64,000 nucleotides of DNA. It comes from Streptomyces aquilus (lineage in GTDB: Bacteria > Actinomycetota > Actinomycetes > Streptomycetales > Streptomycetaceae). The first letter of the stretch is position 1. The number at the start of each line of letters is the position of its first letter. Below are positions 1-8,885 of the stretch, piece after piece. A program made the translations under genes and the position numbers. The stretch is from contig NZ_CP034463.1 of NCBI RefSeq assembly GCF_003955715.1, positions 2,852,001 through 2,916,000 of the forward strand, written 5' to 3'. The notes under the pieces were generated by a model, which saw nothing but the letters and a program-made list of their open reading frames with translations, did not search any database and was not told the origin of the DNA.

Positions 1-1
1 G

Positions 2-664
2 AACGCGTTCCCGGCACGGCTGCGCCCGGTGCAGGCGGACGACGAGGGCGGCGTGGCCGCGGAGGCGGGCCGCGGCTTCCTGGCGGTGGAGGCGGCGACG
101 GAGGCCGGCCCGCTGCGGGCGGCGGTCTGCCATCTGAAGTCGAAGCTGCTGTCGTATCCGGGCGGCCGGTTCGCGCCCCGCGACGAGGGCGAACGGGCAC
201 GCTACGGGGCGTACGCGCTGTACCGGCGGGCGGCGGAGGCGACGGCGTTGCGCGCGCTGGCCGATGTGCTGCTGGCGGGGGACGGTCGGGAGCGGGACGT
301 GGTGGTACTGGGTGATCTGAACGACGAGGTGCAGGCGGCGACCACGCAGATCCTGCTCGGCCCGCCCGGCTCCGAGATCGGCACGCCCGGCTTCGACCGG
401 CCGGACGGCGGCGACGCGCTGCGCCTGTGGGACGTGGCCCCACTCATCCCCGCCGAGCAGCGCTTCTCCCGCGTCAACTCCGGTCGCCGTGAACTGATCG
501 ACCACATCCTGCTGAGCCACCGCCTGGTCCGCCGGGTGACGGCGGCGGGCACCGGCCTGCCGGACGAGGCGGCACCCGACCTGCCGTCCGTGGACGCGAA
601 CCCGGCGGGAAGGCGAGGGGCCCCTGGGTCGGATCATGCGCCGGTGTGGGTACGGATCGGCTAG
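2..664 (+). CDS. Endonuclease/exonuclease/phosphatase family protein (5' end missing)
   Basis: The reading frame is open from the window edge, so the N-terminus lies outside. The visible 220 or so residues carry the family's C-terminal half: a CHLKSK segment, the LGDLND motif (metal/phosphate site), an LIDHILLS segment and a terminal SDHAPV motif, which holds the catalytic Asp-His pair of this Mg-dependent phosphoesterase fold. Members cleave nucleic acids, phosphoinositides or other phosphodiesters; the substrate here cannot be told. The stop codon overlaps the convergent FUSC gene stop by a few bases. Confidence 0.85.
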   Translation, partial: NAFPARLRPVQADDEGGVAAEAGRGFLAVEAATEAGPLRAAVCHLKSKLLSYPGGRFAPRDEGERARYGAYALYRRAAEATALRALADVLLAGDGRERDVVVLGDLNDEVQAATTQILLGPPGSEIGTPGFDRPDGGDALRLWDVAPLIPAEQRFSRVNSGRRELIDHILLSHRLVRRVTAAGTGLPDEAAPDLPSVDANPAGRRGAPGSDHAPVWVRIG

Positions 665-2523
665 ACAGCCAAGGGAAGTTCGGGCAGCCGTACCCTCAAG
701 TGGCCGCGTCCTTGCGCCAGTTGGTCCAGCAGCTCGGCGAGCCGCTCGGTGTGCAGGGGCGTGAGCCGGCCCGAGTCGTCCAGATGCACGGCGCACGCGG
801 TGGTCGTGTCGACGAGCTCTTCGAGCACGGCGACGACGTCGCCCGCCCCCGCCGAGTGCCGGGCGAGCGGCGGGAGTTCGGCGGCGGCGAGGGCGATGGC
901 GGTACGGGCCTCGGCGAGCGTGCGATAGGCCTCGCGGCGCAGGGTCCAGCGGACGCGACGGCTGTCCGCGTCCGGGTCCGTCTCGTGCAGGACGTGGGAG
1001 AGGTAGGCCTGGGCGGCCTCGCTCGCAGCGCCGAGCCGGGCCCGCACTCCCCCGCCGCGCTGCCCCGGCATCGGGAGATGGCCGACGACGAGCACGAGCG
1101 CGCACGCCAGCAGCGTCTCGCCGATCCGGCTCACGGAGGCCTGCGGTTCGCCGCCGACCATCACCAGGGCGAGCACCAGGACGGTGACCACGGCGGTCTG
1201 GGCGGCGAAGTGCCGGGTGGCGACGGGGATGAGCGCCCCGCTCACGGCGACGAGCGCGATGAGCCCTTCGGGCCGGGGCAGTACGGCGGCGAAGGCGGCG
1301 AACACGAGCGCGCCGAGCACGGTCCCCGCGGCCCGGCACAGCACCCGCGAGACCAGCGGCCCGAGATCCGGCTTGACGAGGAAGACGGCGGTGGCGGGCA
1401 GCCAGTACCAGTGCTCGTGCTGCCCGTACCAGTGGGAGTGGTGCAGGCCCTGGGCGATGGCGGCGCTGGCGCCGAAGCTGAGGGCGACCCGCAGCCCGTA
1501 CTCCCGTCCGCCACTGCCGAACGCGGCCCGCAGCAGATCCCCGGCCGCCCGCCGACGGGTGTGCAGATCCCCGCCCTTGCCCCGGTCGAAGGCCTCGGCG
1601 GCGTGCAGCAGGGCGTCGTCGAGCGCCCGCAGGGCGGGGGCGGACCGGGTGGGCGCGGGCAGCGGCCCGGTGTGCGTGTTCTCGCGTACGGCGGTGGCGA
1701 GCCGGCGGGGCCCGGCCGAGGCCCGCCCGGTCAGGGGTTCGCCGGCCCAGGCGAGCGCGGTGGCGGCCTCGGCGAGCGGGAGGGCGGCGGCGTACTGGGC
1801 GTGCAGCCGCCGCTCGGCGGCGGAGCTGGCGTAACGCCGCAGTCGGGGCCCGGCGAGGGCGTCCTGCGCGTGGTCGAGAGCGGCGGTGAGGGCGGCGCGG
1901 CGGGCGGTGGCGTGGTCGGCGCCGACGGCGTCGAGGAGGTCGGCGACGGCGTCGTACACCCGCGCGACCGCCTCCCGTTCCCCGTCGAACCGGAAGTCAC
2001 CGGCGAGGGAGCCGGGCGTGGGCAGGGCGAGGCGGAGCCCGAGCAGCCAGGCTGCGCCCGCGAGATAGCCGAGCGCCCTTTGCCAGCCCGCCTCCGGCAG
2101 CGGCATCCCCGCCCCGATCGCGGAGGCGACGAGCAGCTGCGTCCCCGCCCCGGAGGCGACCGGCCCGATGGCGCTCATGCCGCCCGCGACCAGGCCGAGC
2201 CCGGTGAGAAGAAGGGTGAGGGGCAGAGCGGCGACGTGCTGTCCGGCGTACGTCCCGACGAGCATCCCCAGCGCCCCGGCCACCGCCGGCACCCCGATCC
2301 GCTGGACGGAGGCCCGCCGGCTGCCGGGCCGGTCGTTGATCCCGGCGAGCATCGCGGCGATGGCGGCGACGACACCGAGGGAGGTGCGGTCGGCGACCAC
2401 GGCGACGAGCAGCAGGGGCCCGGCGGAGAGGGCGCCGCGCAGGACGGCGTTCCAGGGAACGGGCCCGCGCTGGGTGCGGAGGGCGTGGGCGAGCCAGGGC
2501 GGGAGGTCGAGCGGGCGGGACAC
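661..2523 (-). CDS. FUSC family membrane protein
   Basis: The protein is about 620 residues with two blocks of hydrophobic helices (one near the N-terminus starting with GALSAGPLLLVAVVA, a second after residue ~350 with LSFGASAAIAQGL and ALVFAAFAAVLPRP) separated by Arg/Ala-rich cytosolic stretches. This two-block arrangement is that of FUSC/aromatic-acid-exporter-like proteins, thought to export small aromatic compounds. I chose the GTG at 2523 because an AGGAG lies just upstream. A GTG at 2592 would add 23 residues but has no visible ribosome-binding site. It is convergent with the phosphoesterase gene, the two stops overlapping. Confidence 0.8.
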   Translation of the reverse strand: MSRPLDLPPWLAHALRTQRGPVPWNAVLRGALSAGPLLLVAVVADRTSLGVVAAIAAMLAGINDRPGSRRASVQRIGVPAVAGALGMLVGTYAGQHVAALPLTLLLTGLGLVAGGMSAIGPVASGAGTQLLVASAIGAGMPLPEAGWQRALGYLAGAAWLLGLRLALPTPGSLAGDFRFDGEREAVARVYDAVADLLDAVGADHATARRAALTAALDHAQDALAGPRLRRYASSAAERRLHAQYAAALPLAEAATALAWAGEPLTGRASAGPRRLATAVRENTHTGPLPAPTRSAPALRALDDALLHAAEAFDRGKGGDLHTRRRAAGDLLRAAFGSGGREYGLRVALSFGASAAIAQGLHHSHWYGQHEHWYWLPATAVFLVKPDLGPLVSRVLCRAAGTVLGALVFAAFAAVLPRPEGLIALVAVSGALIPVATRHFAAQTAVVTVLVLALVMVGGEPQASVSRIGETLLACALVLVVGHLPMPGQRGGGVRARLGAASEAAQAYLSHVLHETDPDADSRRVRWTLRREAYRTLAEARTAIALAAAELPPLARHSAGAGDVVAVLEELVDTTTACAVHLDDSGRLTPLHTERLAELLDQLAQGRGHLRVRLPELPLAV

Positions 2524-2792
2524 TGGGCTCCTGTCGTCCGGTCGAGGGCGGAGGGTGCCTTCGGGCGACGGTGGCCGGGCGTGGATGTCCACGGTAGATC
2601 GCGTGGGGGGAGAAGTTGGGGCGGTCGTATTTCGGGGATGTGACGGTTGGCCCTATTGCCGCTTTCTTTATGAACTCAACTGTCCAGGGGCTCCGGACCC
2701 GGTCGATACGGCGATCGACGATGATCGACAGCGATCGACGGCGGATACGTACGCGAGACAGCGGCCGGCAACGTGGGCTTCGTATCGCACCG

Positions 2793-3995
2793 TCAGCTGT
2801 GCGCGCGGGCGGTGAGATAAGGGTCGCGGCGAAGAACGTCCCGGCTTCCGAGAAGAGTTCCGGCGGCAAGCCCGACACCCGGCAGCAAGAGCACCGCGGC
2901 TGCCCATCCCGGACCGGGCAGCGCATCCGCGACGGTGATGGGCAGACCGAGAACCTCACTGAGCGGACCGGCGAGCGCTACGGACACCCCCGTACCGACG
3001 GCCGCACCGAGGATGCCCGCCACTCCCCCGGACAACGCGGCCTCCCCGAGCAGAATCCGCCGAAGCTCACCCCGCCCGGACCCGAGAATCCGCAGAATCG
3101 CGAGCTGCCCGATCCGCGCCCGCGCACTGTCGGCGGCCCGGACGACACCGAGCCAGACAGCGCCAAGCGCCAGGACGAGCACACCGATACGCATCGCGAG
3201 ATCGGCGGCGCCGAAGAGACCGGGCAGGTTCCGCACCCGGTCGGACACGGCGGAGGCGGAGAAGCCGTCGCCCTGAAGCGACTTGACGACACCGGCGACC
3301 TGCTCCTGATGCCCGACCACGACGACGGCGGACTGGGCACCCTCCTGGCCCCGAAAGTCTTCCACCGTCTGCCCGGCACGCGCCGCGGCGAGCAGGGCGG
3401 CGGTCTCCTCGGAGAGATAGGCGACGCCCGGCCCGTCGGCCTGCCAACTCGGGTCGTACAGAGCGACGATCGTCAGCTTGACGACGGCGGTGGTACCGGC
3501 CCCGGCGCCGGCGCCGGTCGCCTTGGTGTACCCGAAAGCGACGGTACGGCCGAGGAGCGGGGCGAAGTCGGTGCCCTGGGAGGAGGCGGGCAACACGATG
3601 TGATCCCGGCCGAGTTGGGCGGGGAGGGCACCTCGGGTGACGGGCAGGTCGTCGCCCGGGGTGAGGGTGTGGCTGGTGAGGTCGTAAGTGCCCTCTTCCT
3701 CGGCGTACAGGGTGGCTGGGTAGTCGGCGACGATCTGACGGACGCCCGGTGTCTTCTCCGCGTCCCGTAGCGCGGAGTCGGTGAGCGCACGGACGGAGTC
3801 ATCCCCCTCGAACGACGACAACTCGACCTGGGTGAGCCCACCCGACCCGAGTACGTCCCGCTCCACGGCCCCGGCGGCCCCGGCGGCGACTCCCGCGGCC
3901 GTGCCGAGCAGCGCGCCCATGACGGCGAGGGTGGGCAAGGCCCTGCGCAGGGAACGCCGGTCCCGCTTCCAGGTGTGGAGGCTCCAGAGGCTCAT
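2793..3995 (-). CDS. ABC transporter permease, FtsX-like
   Basis: About 400 residues. One hydrophobic helix sits near the N-terminus (LAVMGALLGTAAGVAAGA), followed by a large extracytoplasmic domain. The C-terminal part has three or four helices (IGVLVLALGAVWLGVV, GGVAGILGAAVGTGVSVALAG, WAAAVLLLPGVGLAAGTLLG), the FtsX/MacB permease layout. The ATG at 3995 overlaps the stop of the upstream ATPase gene in an ATGA, so translation is probably coupled. An upstream in-frame ATG gives an Arg-rich stretch that is only the ATPase gene read in another frame. The transported substrate is unknown. Confidence 0.85.
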   Translation of the reverse strand: MSLWSLHTWKRDRRSLRRALPTLAVMGALLGTAAGVAAGAAGAVERDVLGSGGLTQVELSSFEGDDSVRALTDSALRDAEKTPGVRQIVADYPATLYAEEEGTYDLTSHTLTPGDDLPVTRGALPAQLGRDHIVLPASSQGTDFAPLLGRTVAFGYTKATGAGAGAGTTAVVKLTIVALYDPSWQADGPGVAYLSEETAALLAAARAGQTVEDFRGQEGAQSAVVVVGHQEQVAGVVKSLQGDGFSASAVSDRVRNLPGLFGAADLAMRIGVLVLALGAVWLGVVRAADSARARIGQLAILRILGSGRGELRRILLGEAALSGGVAGILGAAVGTGVSVALAGPLSEVLGLPITVADALPGPGWAAAVLLLPGVGLAAGTLLGSRDVLRRDPYLTARAHS

Positions 3996-4732
3996 CCGAG
4001 CTTCTCCTTGCGGGCGTTGTCGGTGCGAGCGTTCTCCATGGAGGCGCTGGAGGCGTTGGAGACGCTGGAGACAGGGGACAGCACTCCCTCGTCGAGCGCG
4101 TACCGCCGATCGCAGGTCTCGGCGATGCCGCGATCGTGGGTGACGAGCAGTACGGCGGCGCCCTGCGCGGCACACGCACGCAGGGCGCCCTTCACGAGGT
4201 CGGCGTTCTTCGGGTCGAGCCCCGAGGTCGGCTCGTCGGCCAGGACGAGCACGGGTCGCTTCACCGCGGCCCGAGCGACGGCGACACGCTGCCGCTGCCC
4301 ACCGGAGAGCTCCGCGACCGGCCGGTCGACCAGCTCCCCCATCCCGAGATCACCGAGCAGATCCCGAGCCACACCACGATGCCGCCCGAACCGCGGCCCG
4401 AAGGCGGCGGCCACGTTCTCCCAGGCGTTGAGGAAGGTCAGGAGACCGAGGTCCTGAAGGACGATGCCGATCTCCCGCCGCCGCAACAAATCCCGCTCGC
4501 TCGGTGTGAGTGAGCCGGTGTCGGTCCCGCTGATAGCCAGGGAGCCGGTGCTCGGCGTGAGGATCAGACCGAGAAGGGCGAGCAGGGTGCTCTTGCCGGA
4601 GCCCGAGGGGCCTTCTACGGCGGCCGTCTCTCCTGACGCAAGGGCGAGATCCGCGGGCTTCAGACCGGCACCGGACGCGTAGGTGAAGCCCAGCCGCTGG
4701 GCGACCAGGGCGACTTGGGGAGAGGGGGTCAC
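3992..4732 (-). CDS. ABC transporter ATP-binding protein
   Basis: About 246 residues with Walker A (GPSGSGKST), Q-loop, the ABC signature LSGGQRQRVAVARA, Walker B with its catalytic Glu (VLVLADEPTSGLD) and the H-loop (LLVTHDRGIAE). This is a LolD/MacB-type ATPase that would power the FtsX-like permease encoded directly downstream. I chose the GTG at 4732 because AAGGAG lies 10 bases upstream; a longer frame to 4840 adds only an Arg/Pro/Ser-rich tail. The C-terminus carries short repeats of an SNAS-type sequence, an unusual low-complexity ending. Confidence 0.87.
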   Translation of the reverse strand: MTPSPQVALVAQRLGFTYASGAGLKPADLALASGETAAVEGPSGSGKSTLLALLGLILTPSTGSLAISGTDTGSLTPSERDLLRRREIGIVLQDLGLLTFLNAWENVAAAFGPRFGRHRGVARDLLGDLGMGELVDRPVAELSGGQRQRVAVARAAVKRPVLVLADEPTSGLDPKNADLVKGALRACAAQGAAVLLVTHDRGIAETCDRRYALDEGVLSPVSSVSNASSASMENARTDNARKEKLG

Positions 4733-5047
4733 AGGCGAACTGCTCCTTCGGCGGTCGGACGCCGGGCAGGAAGGAGGCAGCCCACGCAACCTCGTCAGGG
4801 CAACCGGCCCACGGACCGTACAAGTTGCGTCCCGCATCAAGATCGGCTGAAAGAGCCCACTGTCGTCTGCCCTGTTGACCGATCACGGCTCCGGCCTTTC
4901 GGGTTCGGAGGTGTACGGCCCAGAGCCTCGGCGCCTCGGGTGAGCCAGAAGTGGGTTCACCAGCAGGGGTGTTCCGGCCAGCCAGGTCCAATCGAGTTCA
5001 CACCGAAGCGTGAGCGGACAGCCACAGGGAAGCGGTGGCGGTCGGCG
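4733..5047. other. Intergenic stretch, no gene recognised
   Basis: These 315 bases lie between the nuclease-like gene and the ABC ATPase gene, both leftward. Open frames here have no coherent protein character. The region should hold the promoter of the ABC operon, but I see no convincing -35/-10 pair and no strong hairpin. Confidence 0.4.
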
Positions 5048-6088
5048 TCATCCCGCCGCTGCCGCCGCAGGCTTCTCCGACCACACCTCACGCATGAGGG
5101 CCCGACGCTCTCTCGACGCGGGTACTCGCCGAAAGCCGCTCTCCGGCTCCTGGTGGACGCAGTCGATGCCGTAGCGGTGCAGGAGTGCGATGTCGTCGGG
5201 GTCCGGCGCTTCGGGGAACAGCGCCGTGAGGGTGTGCGCCGAGGCCGGGCTGTGGGGGGCGTAGTCGAGGAGCTGGGCCAACGCCTGCCGTACATGGCCG
5301 TGGTCGGCGGCGCTCTTCGCCTCGATCACCTCGGGCTCGCCGGTGTGCTCGACGTACATGTCGCTGATGCCGGCCGGACAGAAGAACCGACTGGCCGTCA
5401 GTCCGCGATCGGCGAGGAACTGCCGGTACTCACGCACGAGTCGGGCTTCACGCCGATCGACGACGATCAGGCGTCGGCTCCGCCGGTAGCCGGTCCGATG
5501 GGTACGCAGTTCCTCAAGCGCAGCGATGCGGACCGGGTCCGCGCTTCCTGCGACCGCCGGCGCCGACGCGGGCGGGTTCGTCGCACCCGGCACGATCATG
5601 AAGTCTTCGAGGACTGACCTCGCCTTGTCGCCGCGCAGGACCATCTGGCCGGGAAAGTTGTGGGCGGCACGGTATCCGATCGACGCGTTCAGCTCCTCGT
5701 AGGTGATGCCGGACGGCACCACGTCGAGAAGGCTGTAGACGGTGTGCCAGCTCGGTGCGTCGGGCCGGGGCGGCCACAGCGCATCGGCGAGGTCTCGGTT
5801 GCGGAAGATCGCTCCGACCTCTCCTATGGCACGCACCTGCCCCTGCCCCGTGAACAGCACGACGTCGCCGGTGGCCACGTCCGCGAATTTCCTGTCGTGG
5901 GCGGGAGTCGCTCCCCAGAACCTCGCACGACCCTCCGGGTGCAGCGACCGGAGCTGTTCCCGTTGTTCCGAGGTGAGCAGGCGGTCGTGGCGTGGCACCG
6001 AGAAGTCCACCTGCCGGTCGATCGTGTCCGCCCAGTGGCGCCGTGTCTCGGTGCTTCCGTACGACGGGGAGATGAGCACCCGCACCAT
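5048..6088 (-). CDS. Putative two-domain nuclease: PUA/EVE-like N-terminus and PD-(D/E)XK-like C-terminus
   Basis: 346 residues. The N-terminal half (to about residue 170) has segments such as DVVLFTGQGQVRAIGEVG and a W/P-rich stretch that resemble small beta-barrel PUA/EVE-like modules, which often read modified bases. The C-terminal half has ISDMYVEH followed by PEVIEAKS near residue 250 and VRQALAQLLDYA. That D...(E)xK...Q order is typical of PD-(D/E)XK nucleases. The ATG has an AGGA ribosome-binding site and lies 15 bases after the nucleotidyltransferase stop, so the two are probably co-transcribed downstream of the TIR gene. The role as a defence nuclease is inference; no known family name is claimed. 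Confidence 0.6.
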   Translation of the reverse strand: MVRVLISPSYGSTETRRHWADTIDRQVDFSVPRHDRLLTSEQREQLRSLHPEGRARFWGATPAHDRKFADVATGDVVLFTGQGQVRAIGEVGAIFRNRDLADALWPPRPDAPSWHTVYSLLDVVPSGITYEELNASIGYRAAHNFPGQMVLRGDKARSVLEDFMIVPGATNPPASAPAVAGSADPVRIAALEELRTHRTGYRRSRRLIVVDRREARLVREYRQFLADRGLTASRFFCPAGISDMYVEHTGEPEVIEAKSAADHGHVRQALAQLLDYAPHSPASAHTLTALFPEAPDPDDIALLHRYGIDCVHQEPESGFRRVPASRERRALMREVWSEKPAAAAAG

Positions 6089-6103
6089 GCGTTTCCTGCC
6101 CTC

Positions 6104-6892
6104 CTAGAGATCCGCGGCGCTGCCCCGGCTCGCTGTCTCGAAGATCGCCTCGGCCCGGGTGACCGTCTGGATCAGGGAATCCGGGGTCGCTTCCTCGGAG
6201 AGTGACGCGACGACGCCGTCCACGGTTCGCAGCCCGGCCCTTTCCAGGAGCCGCTTCTCGTTGGTCACCCACTCGCCCCGGGACGCCATCATCCCGTGCG
6301 CCGTCTGTACTGCGGCCGTGGCGATGGCGCCGGCGGTTTCGGTGAGACGGGCTGCGGGGGCGTGGTTGGCGCGGGCATAGGAGAGGGTGGCGCGAGCAGT
6401 GCCGTACCAGCGGTCGCTCGCCGTGCGGCGCAACTTCGCGGGATAGCCGTCCGGGCGAGGCAGATCACCCCGCAGCACCTCATTGATCGCCAACTCGGCC
6501 ACCACCAAGTAGCTGGGAATCCCCGCGAGATGGAAGAGCAACGGCTCCACATGGAACCGCCCCTCCTCCGCCTCCGCCAACTCGTGTTCCACGACGTCGA
6601 GATCGCGGTAATGGACGTCGACGCGGCGCCCGTCCACGGTCAGCCACGCGCCACCGTTGAAGACGCCCCCGCCCCAGCCGCCGACATCCGACACGTCGCC
6701 CTCCCAGCCGACGGCACGGAGGTCGGCGGGGTCGAAGGGGCCGCGGTAGTACACCGCCAAGTCCCAGTCGCTGTCGGGGCGGTGCGTGCCCTGCGCGCGC
6801 GAACCGCCGAGGGCCACGGCCTGGACGGTGGGCAGGGCGGCGAGGCGGTCAGCCGTGGAGTCGAGGAAGGCGGCGTCGGTGTGGGCGGGCAT
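6104..6892 (-). CDS. Nucleotidyltransferase domain protein
   Basis: 262 residues from the ATG at 6892. Residues about 20-45 read ALGGSRAQGTHRPDSDWDLAVYY, the GG(S/T)RxxG...SDxD signature of the pol-beta nucleotidyltransferase fold, and a third acidic residue is likely in RRVDVHYRD. Helices follow (ELAINEVLRGDLP, TARATLSYARANH). Related enzymes adenylylate antibiotics or proteins, or act in MNT/HEPN-type toxin-antitoxin pairs. The gene starts 41 bases after the TIR-STAND stop and ends 15 bases before the putative nuclease gene, suggesting one operon. The substrate cannot be inferred. Confidence 0.75.
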   Translation of the reverse strand: MPAHTDAAFLDSTADRLAALPTVQAVALGGSRAQGTHRPDSDWDLAVYYRGPFDPADLRAVGWEGDVSDVGGWGGGVFNGGAWLTVDGRRVDVHYRDLDVVEHELAEAEEGRFHVEPLLFHLAGIPSYLVVAELAINEVLRGDLPRPDGYPAKLRRTASDRWYGTARATLSYARANHAPAARLTETAGAIATAAVQTAHGMMASRGEWVTNEKRLLERAGLRTVDGVVASLSEEATPDSLIQTVTRAEAIFETASRGSAADL

Positions 6893-6933
6893 GGGTGCAG
6901 CGTAAGGAGCCGCTCCGGTCCGACGCGACCGCA

Positions 6934-8847
6934 TTAACCCGTCGCCGCCACCCCGAAGTCCGCCCCCGAAATGCCACCCAGAGAGTCGGCGATCGACCGC
7001 AACGGCCCCTGCAACGCCGTCAGTTCGGCCCGCATCGTGTCCGCCTCCGGCCAGGCCGTCTCGTGGTCGAGGGGGGCGGTGTCCGTCGGGCAGCGGGCCT
7101 CGTACGCGGCCAGGCGTGGGTGCCAGGTCGAGGTGAAGGGGCGGATGACGTCGTTGATCAGGCCGTACGCGAGGGTCTGGACCGTCGGCGTGCCGTCGGC
7201 CGACCCCCGTTCCAGACCGATGCTGTACGTGTGCAGCGTCGCGCGCGTGAAATCGATCAGCGACTTCAGGGACGTCAGCGCCTCCCGCAGACTCCCCGTC
7301 CCCGGCGCCAGTTCCTGCACCCCGATCCGTGTGACGAGCTCGACCTGGATGTCGAAGGCGGCCATCCGCTCCGACTCGCTGGGCGCTGTCATGGGTGCCT
7401 CCCTTCGGCCACCGGGGAAGGCCAGCGTAACCGGGTCGCGGCGGGCGCACAGGGTGCGCAGGGCGGCTCGGCGCAGGGCCTCGGTGCGGGCGGGGGCCGG
7501 GTCGTGGTGGTGCCAGGCGTGCAGGGTGACCGGGTGGAGCTGCCAGCCACCGTCGGCGACCGGGGTGAGCAGACCGCGGACGCGCAGTTCGGCGATGCCG
7601 TTGTCGGCACGGCGGTGGGCGACGGCCCTCGGTACGCGATCGGCGGCGGCCAGCGCCTGCTCCGCGTCCTCCGCGGTCAGCGGCAGCGGATGCAGCGCAG
7701 CGGCGCAGCGGAGCGCGTCGGCGGCGTCCCGCGTGTCCACGTCGCGCACGAGAGCGGCGGTCACGTCCTCACCGGCCAGCGTGTCGAGGAGCGAGGCACC
7801 GCGCGCGTGCAGCCGGTCGTAGAGCGCAGGGGCGTCGTGACCTGCGGCAACGGCCCGCCCGAGGAGCGTGAGGGCGAGCGGGTGGCCGCCCGTCGCCTCC
7901 GCGAGCGCGTCGTCACCGCCGACGAGCACGCGCGCGTGGGGCGGGTCGAGGGGGCCGAGGTCCACGGCGGTGCCGAGTCCGTCGTACGCCCTGCTGCGCA
8001 GCGTGAAGAGGGTGCGGCCCAGTGGGTGCGGGGCCGCCATGCCGGTGATCTCGCGCGCGGGGAGCCGGCCGGCGGGGACGGCGTCGACGATCCAGAGGAA
8101 CGGTTCGCCGGCCGCCTCGAACTGGTCGTACGGCTCGGTGATTCCCAGGGCGCGCAGCGAGTCGTCGTACGCCTCCCCGTTCAGCCAGAAGACCCCGCCC
8201 GGGTACGCCGCCTCGAAACGGAGCGCGTACTCCTGGGCGAGGGCGGTCTTGCCGATGCCGGCCGTGCCGCGGATCTGGACGGCGTGGGCGGCGGCGCGGC
8301 CGGTGACGAGGGGCGCGGTGTGGGCGTGCAGGGCGGAGTGCACCTGCCACAGTTCGGAGAGGCGGCCCAGGAACCCGGGGTGCGGCTGCGGCGCGCCCGG
8401 CCGTCGGCGTCGTACGCCGAACGCGCGGACAGGCATGGGGCCGTCGAGACCGGCGACATGCGCGCGTACGTCGTCGACGAGGGTGGCGAGGTCGTCGTCC
8501 GAGGCGTGCCGGGCGTCCCGGAGTTCGACGGGGTGGATATGACCGGTCCCCTGCTCCGGGTTGACGACCATGACCCGGCGCCGCGGGTCGCCTTCACCGA
8601 GTCCCGCCAGATACGCGGTGGTCAACTCCCACTGGCAGGCCTCGCGTTCCGGGTAGCCGGCGGAGTAGTACGCCAGCAGGGCCCTGGAGCGGGCCAGTTC
8701 ACGGCGGATGGTGTCGCTGATGCCCGCGAAGGACGCGACTCCGGTCTCGTCCGTGAACACCCGAAGGCCCCCGCCGCGCAAGGCCCGCGCGAGCGGACGG
8801 ACCCGCTCCACATCGCTGCGGCTGTAGCTGAGGAAGACGTCCCACAC
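6934..8847 (-). CDS. TIR-domain STAND NTPase with duplicated C-terminal domain
   Basis: 637 residues from a GTG. Residues 1-135 are a TIR domain (DVFLSYSRSD; putative NADase glutamate E74 in CQWEL). Residues about 190-430 are an NB-ARC/STAND-like NTPase: P-loop RGTAGIGKTALA near 193-204, an atypical Walker B WIVDA near 252-256, and a GHPLAL motif. Residues 486-637 form a helical domain clearly paralogous to the separate protein encoded divergently at 8886. The boundary coincides with an internal ATG at 7392 preceded by AAGGGAGG, so a free 152-residue C-terminal product is plausible. TIR-STAND proteins are typical abortive-infection sensors that deplete NAD+ on activation. Here the usual C-terminal TPR sensor is replaced by the duplicated domain. 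Confidence 0.85.
   Translation of the reverse strand: MWDVFLSYSRSDVERVRPLARALRGGGLRVFTDETGVASFAGISDTIRRELARSRALLAYYSAGYPEREACQWELTTAYLAGLGEGDPRRRVMVVNPEQGTGHIHPVELRDARHASDDDLATLVDDVRAHVAGLDGPMPVRAFGVRRRRPGAPQPHPGFLGRLSELWQVHSALHAHTAPLVTGRAAAHAVQIRGTAGIGKTALAQEYALRFEAAYPGGVFWLNGEAYDDSLRALGITEPYDQFEAAGEPFLWIVDAVPAGRLPAREITGMAAPHPLGRTLFTLRSRAYDGLGTAVDLGPLDPPHARVLVGGDDALAEATGGHPLALTLLGRAVAAGHDAPALYDRLHARGASLLDTLAGEDVTAALVRDVDTRDAADALRCAAALHPLPLTAEDAEQALAAADRVPRAVAHRRADNGIAELRVRGLLTPVADGGWQLHPVTLHAWHHHDPAPARTEALRRAALRTLCARRDPVTLAFPGGRREAPMTAPSESERMAAFDIQVELVTRIGVQELAPGTGSLREALTSLKSLIDFTRATLHTYSIGLERGSADGTPTVQTLAYGLINDVIRPFTSTWHPRLAAYEARCPTDTAPLDHETAWPEADTMRAELTALQGPLRSIADSLGGISGADFGVAATG
7378..7406 (-). 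promoter_or_regulatory. Internal ribosome-binding site and start inside the TIR-STAND gene
   Basis: On the minus strand, AAGGGAGG is followed by five or so bases and an in-frame ATG at 7392. Translation from here would give MTAPSESER..., 152 residues, exactly the domain shared with the divergent small gene. The match to a consensus Shine-Dalgarno is better than that of the gene's own GTG start. This suggests a separately translated subunit or a past gene fusion. Confidence 0.55.
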
Positions 8848-8885
8848 GGCGACTTACCCTACTGTGGGTACCGGGGAGGTCGATC

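Noticed and set aside
646..2643. 665-residue plus-strand open frame opposite the FUSC gene
   Set aside because: Gly/Arg/Glu-rich without protein character; a high-GC shadow of the membrane-protein gene on the other strand.
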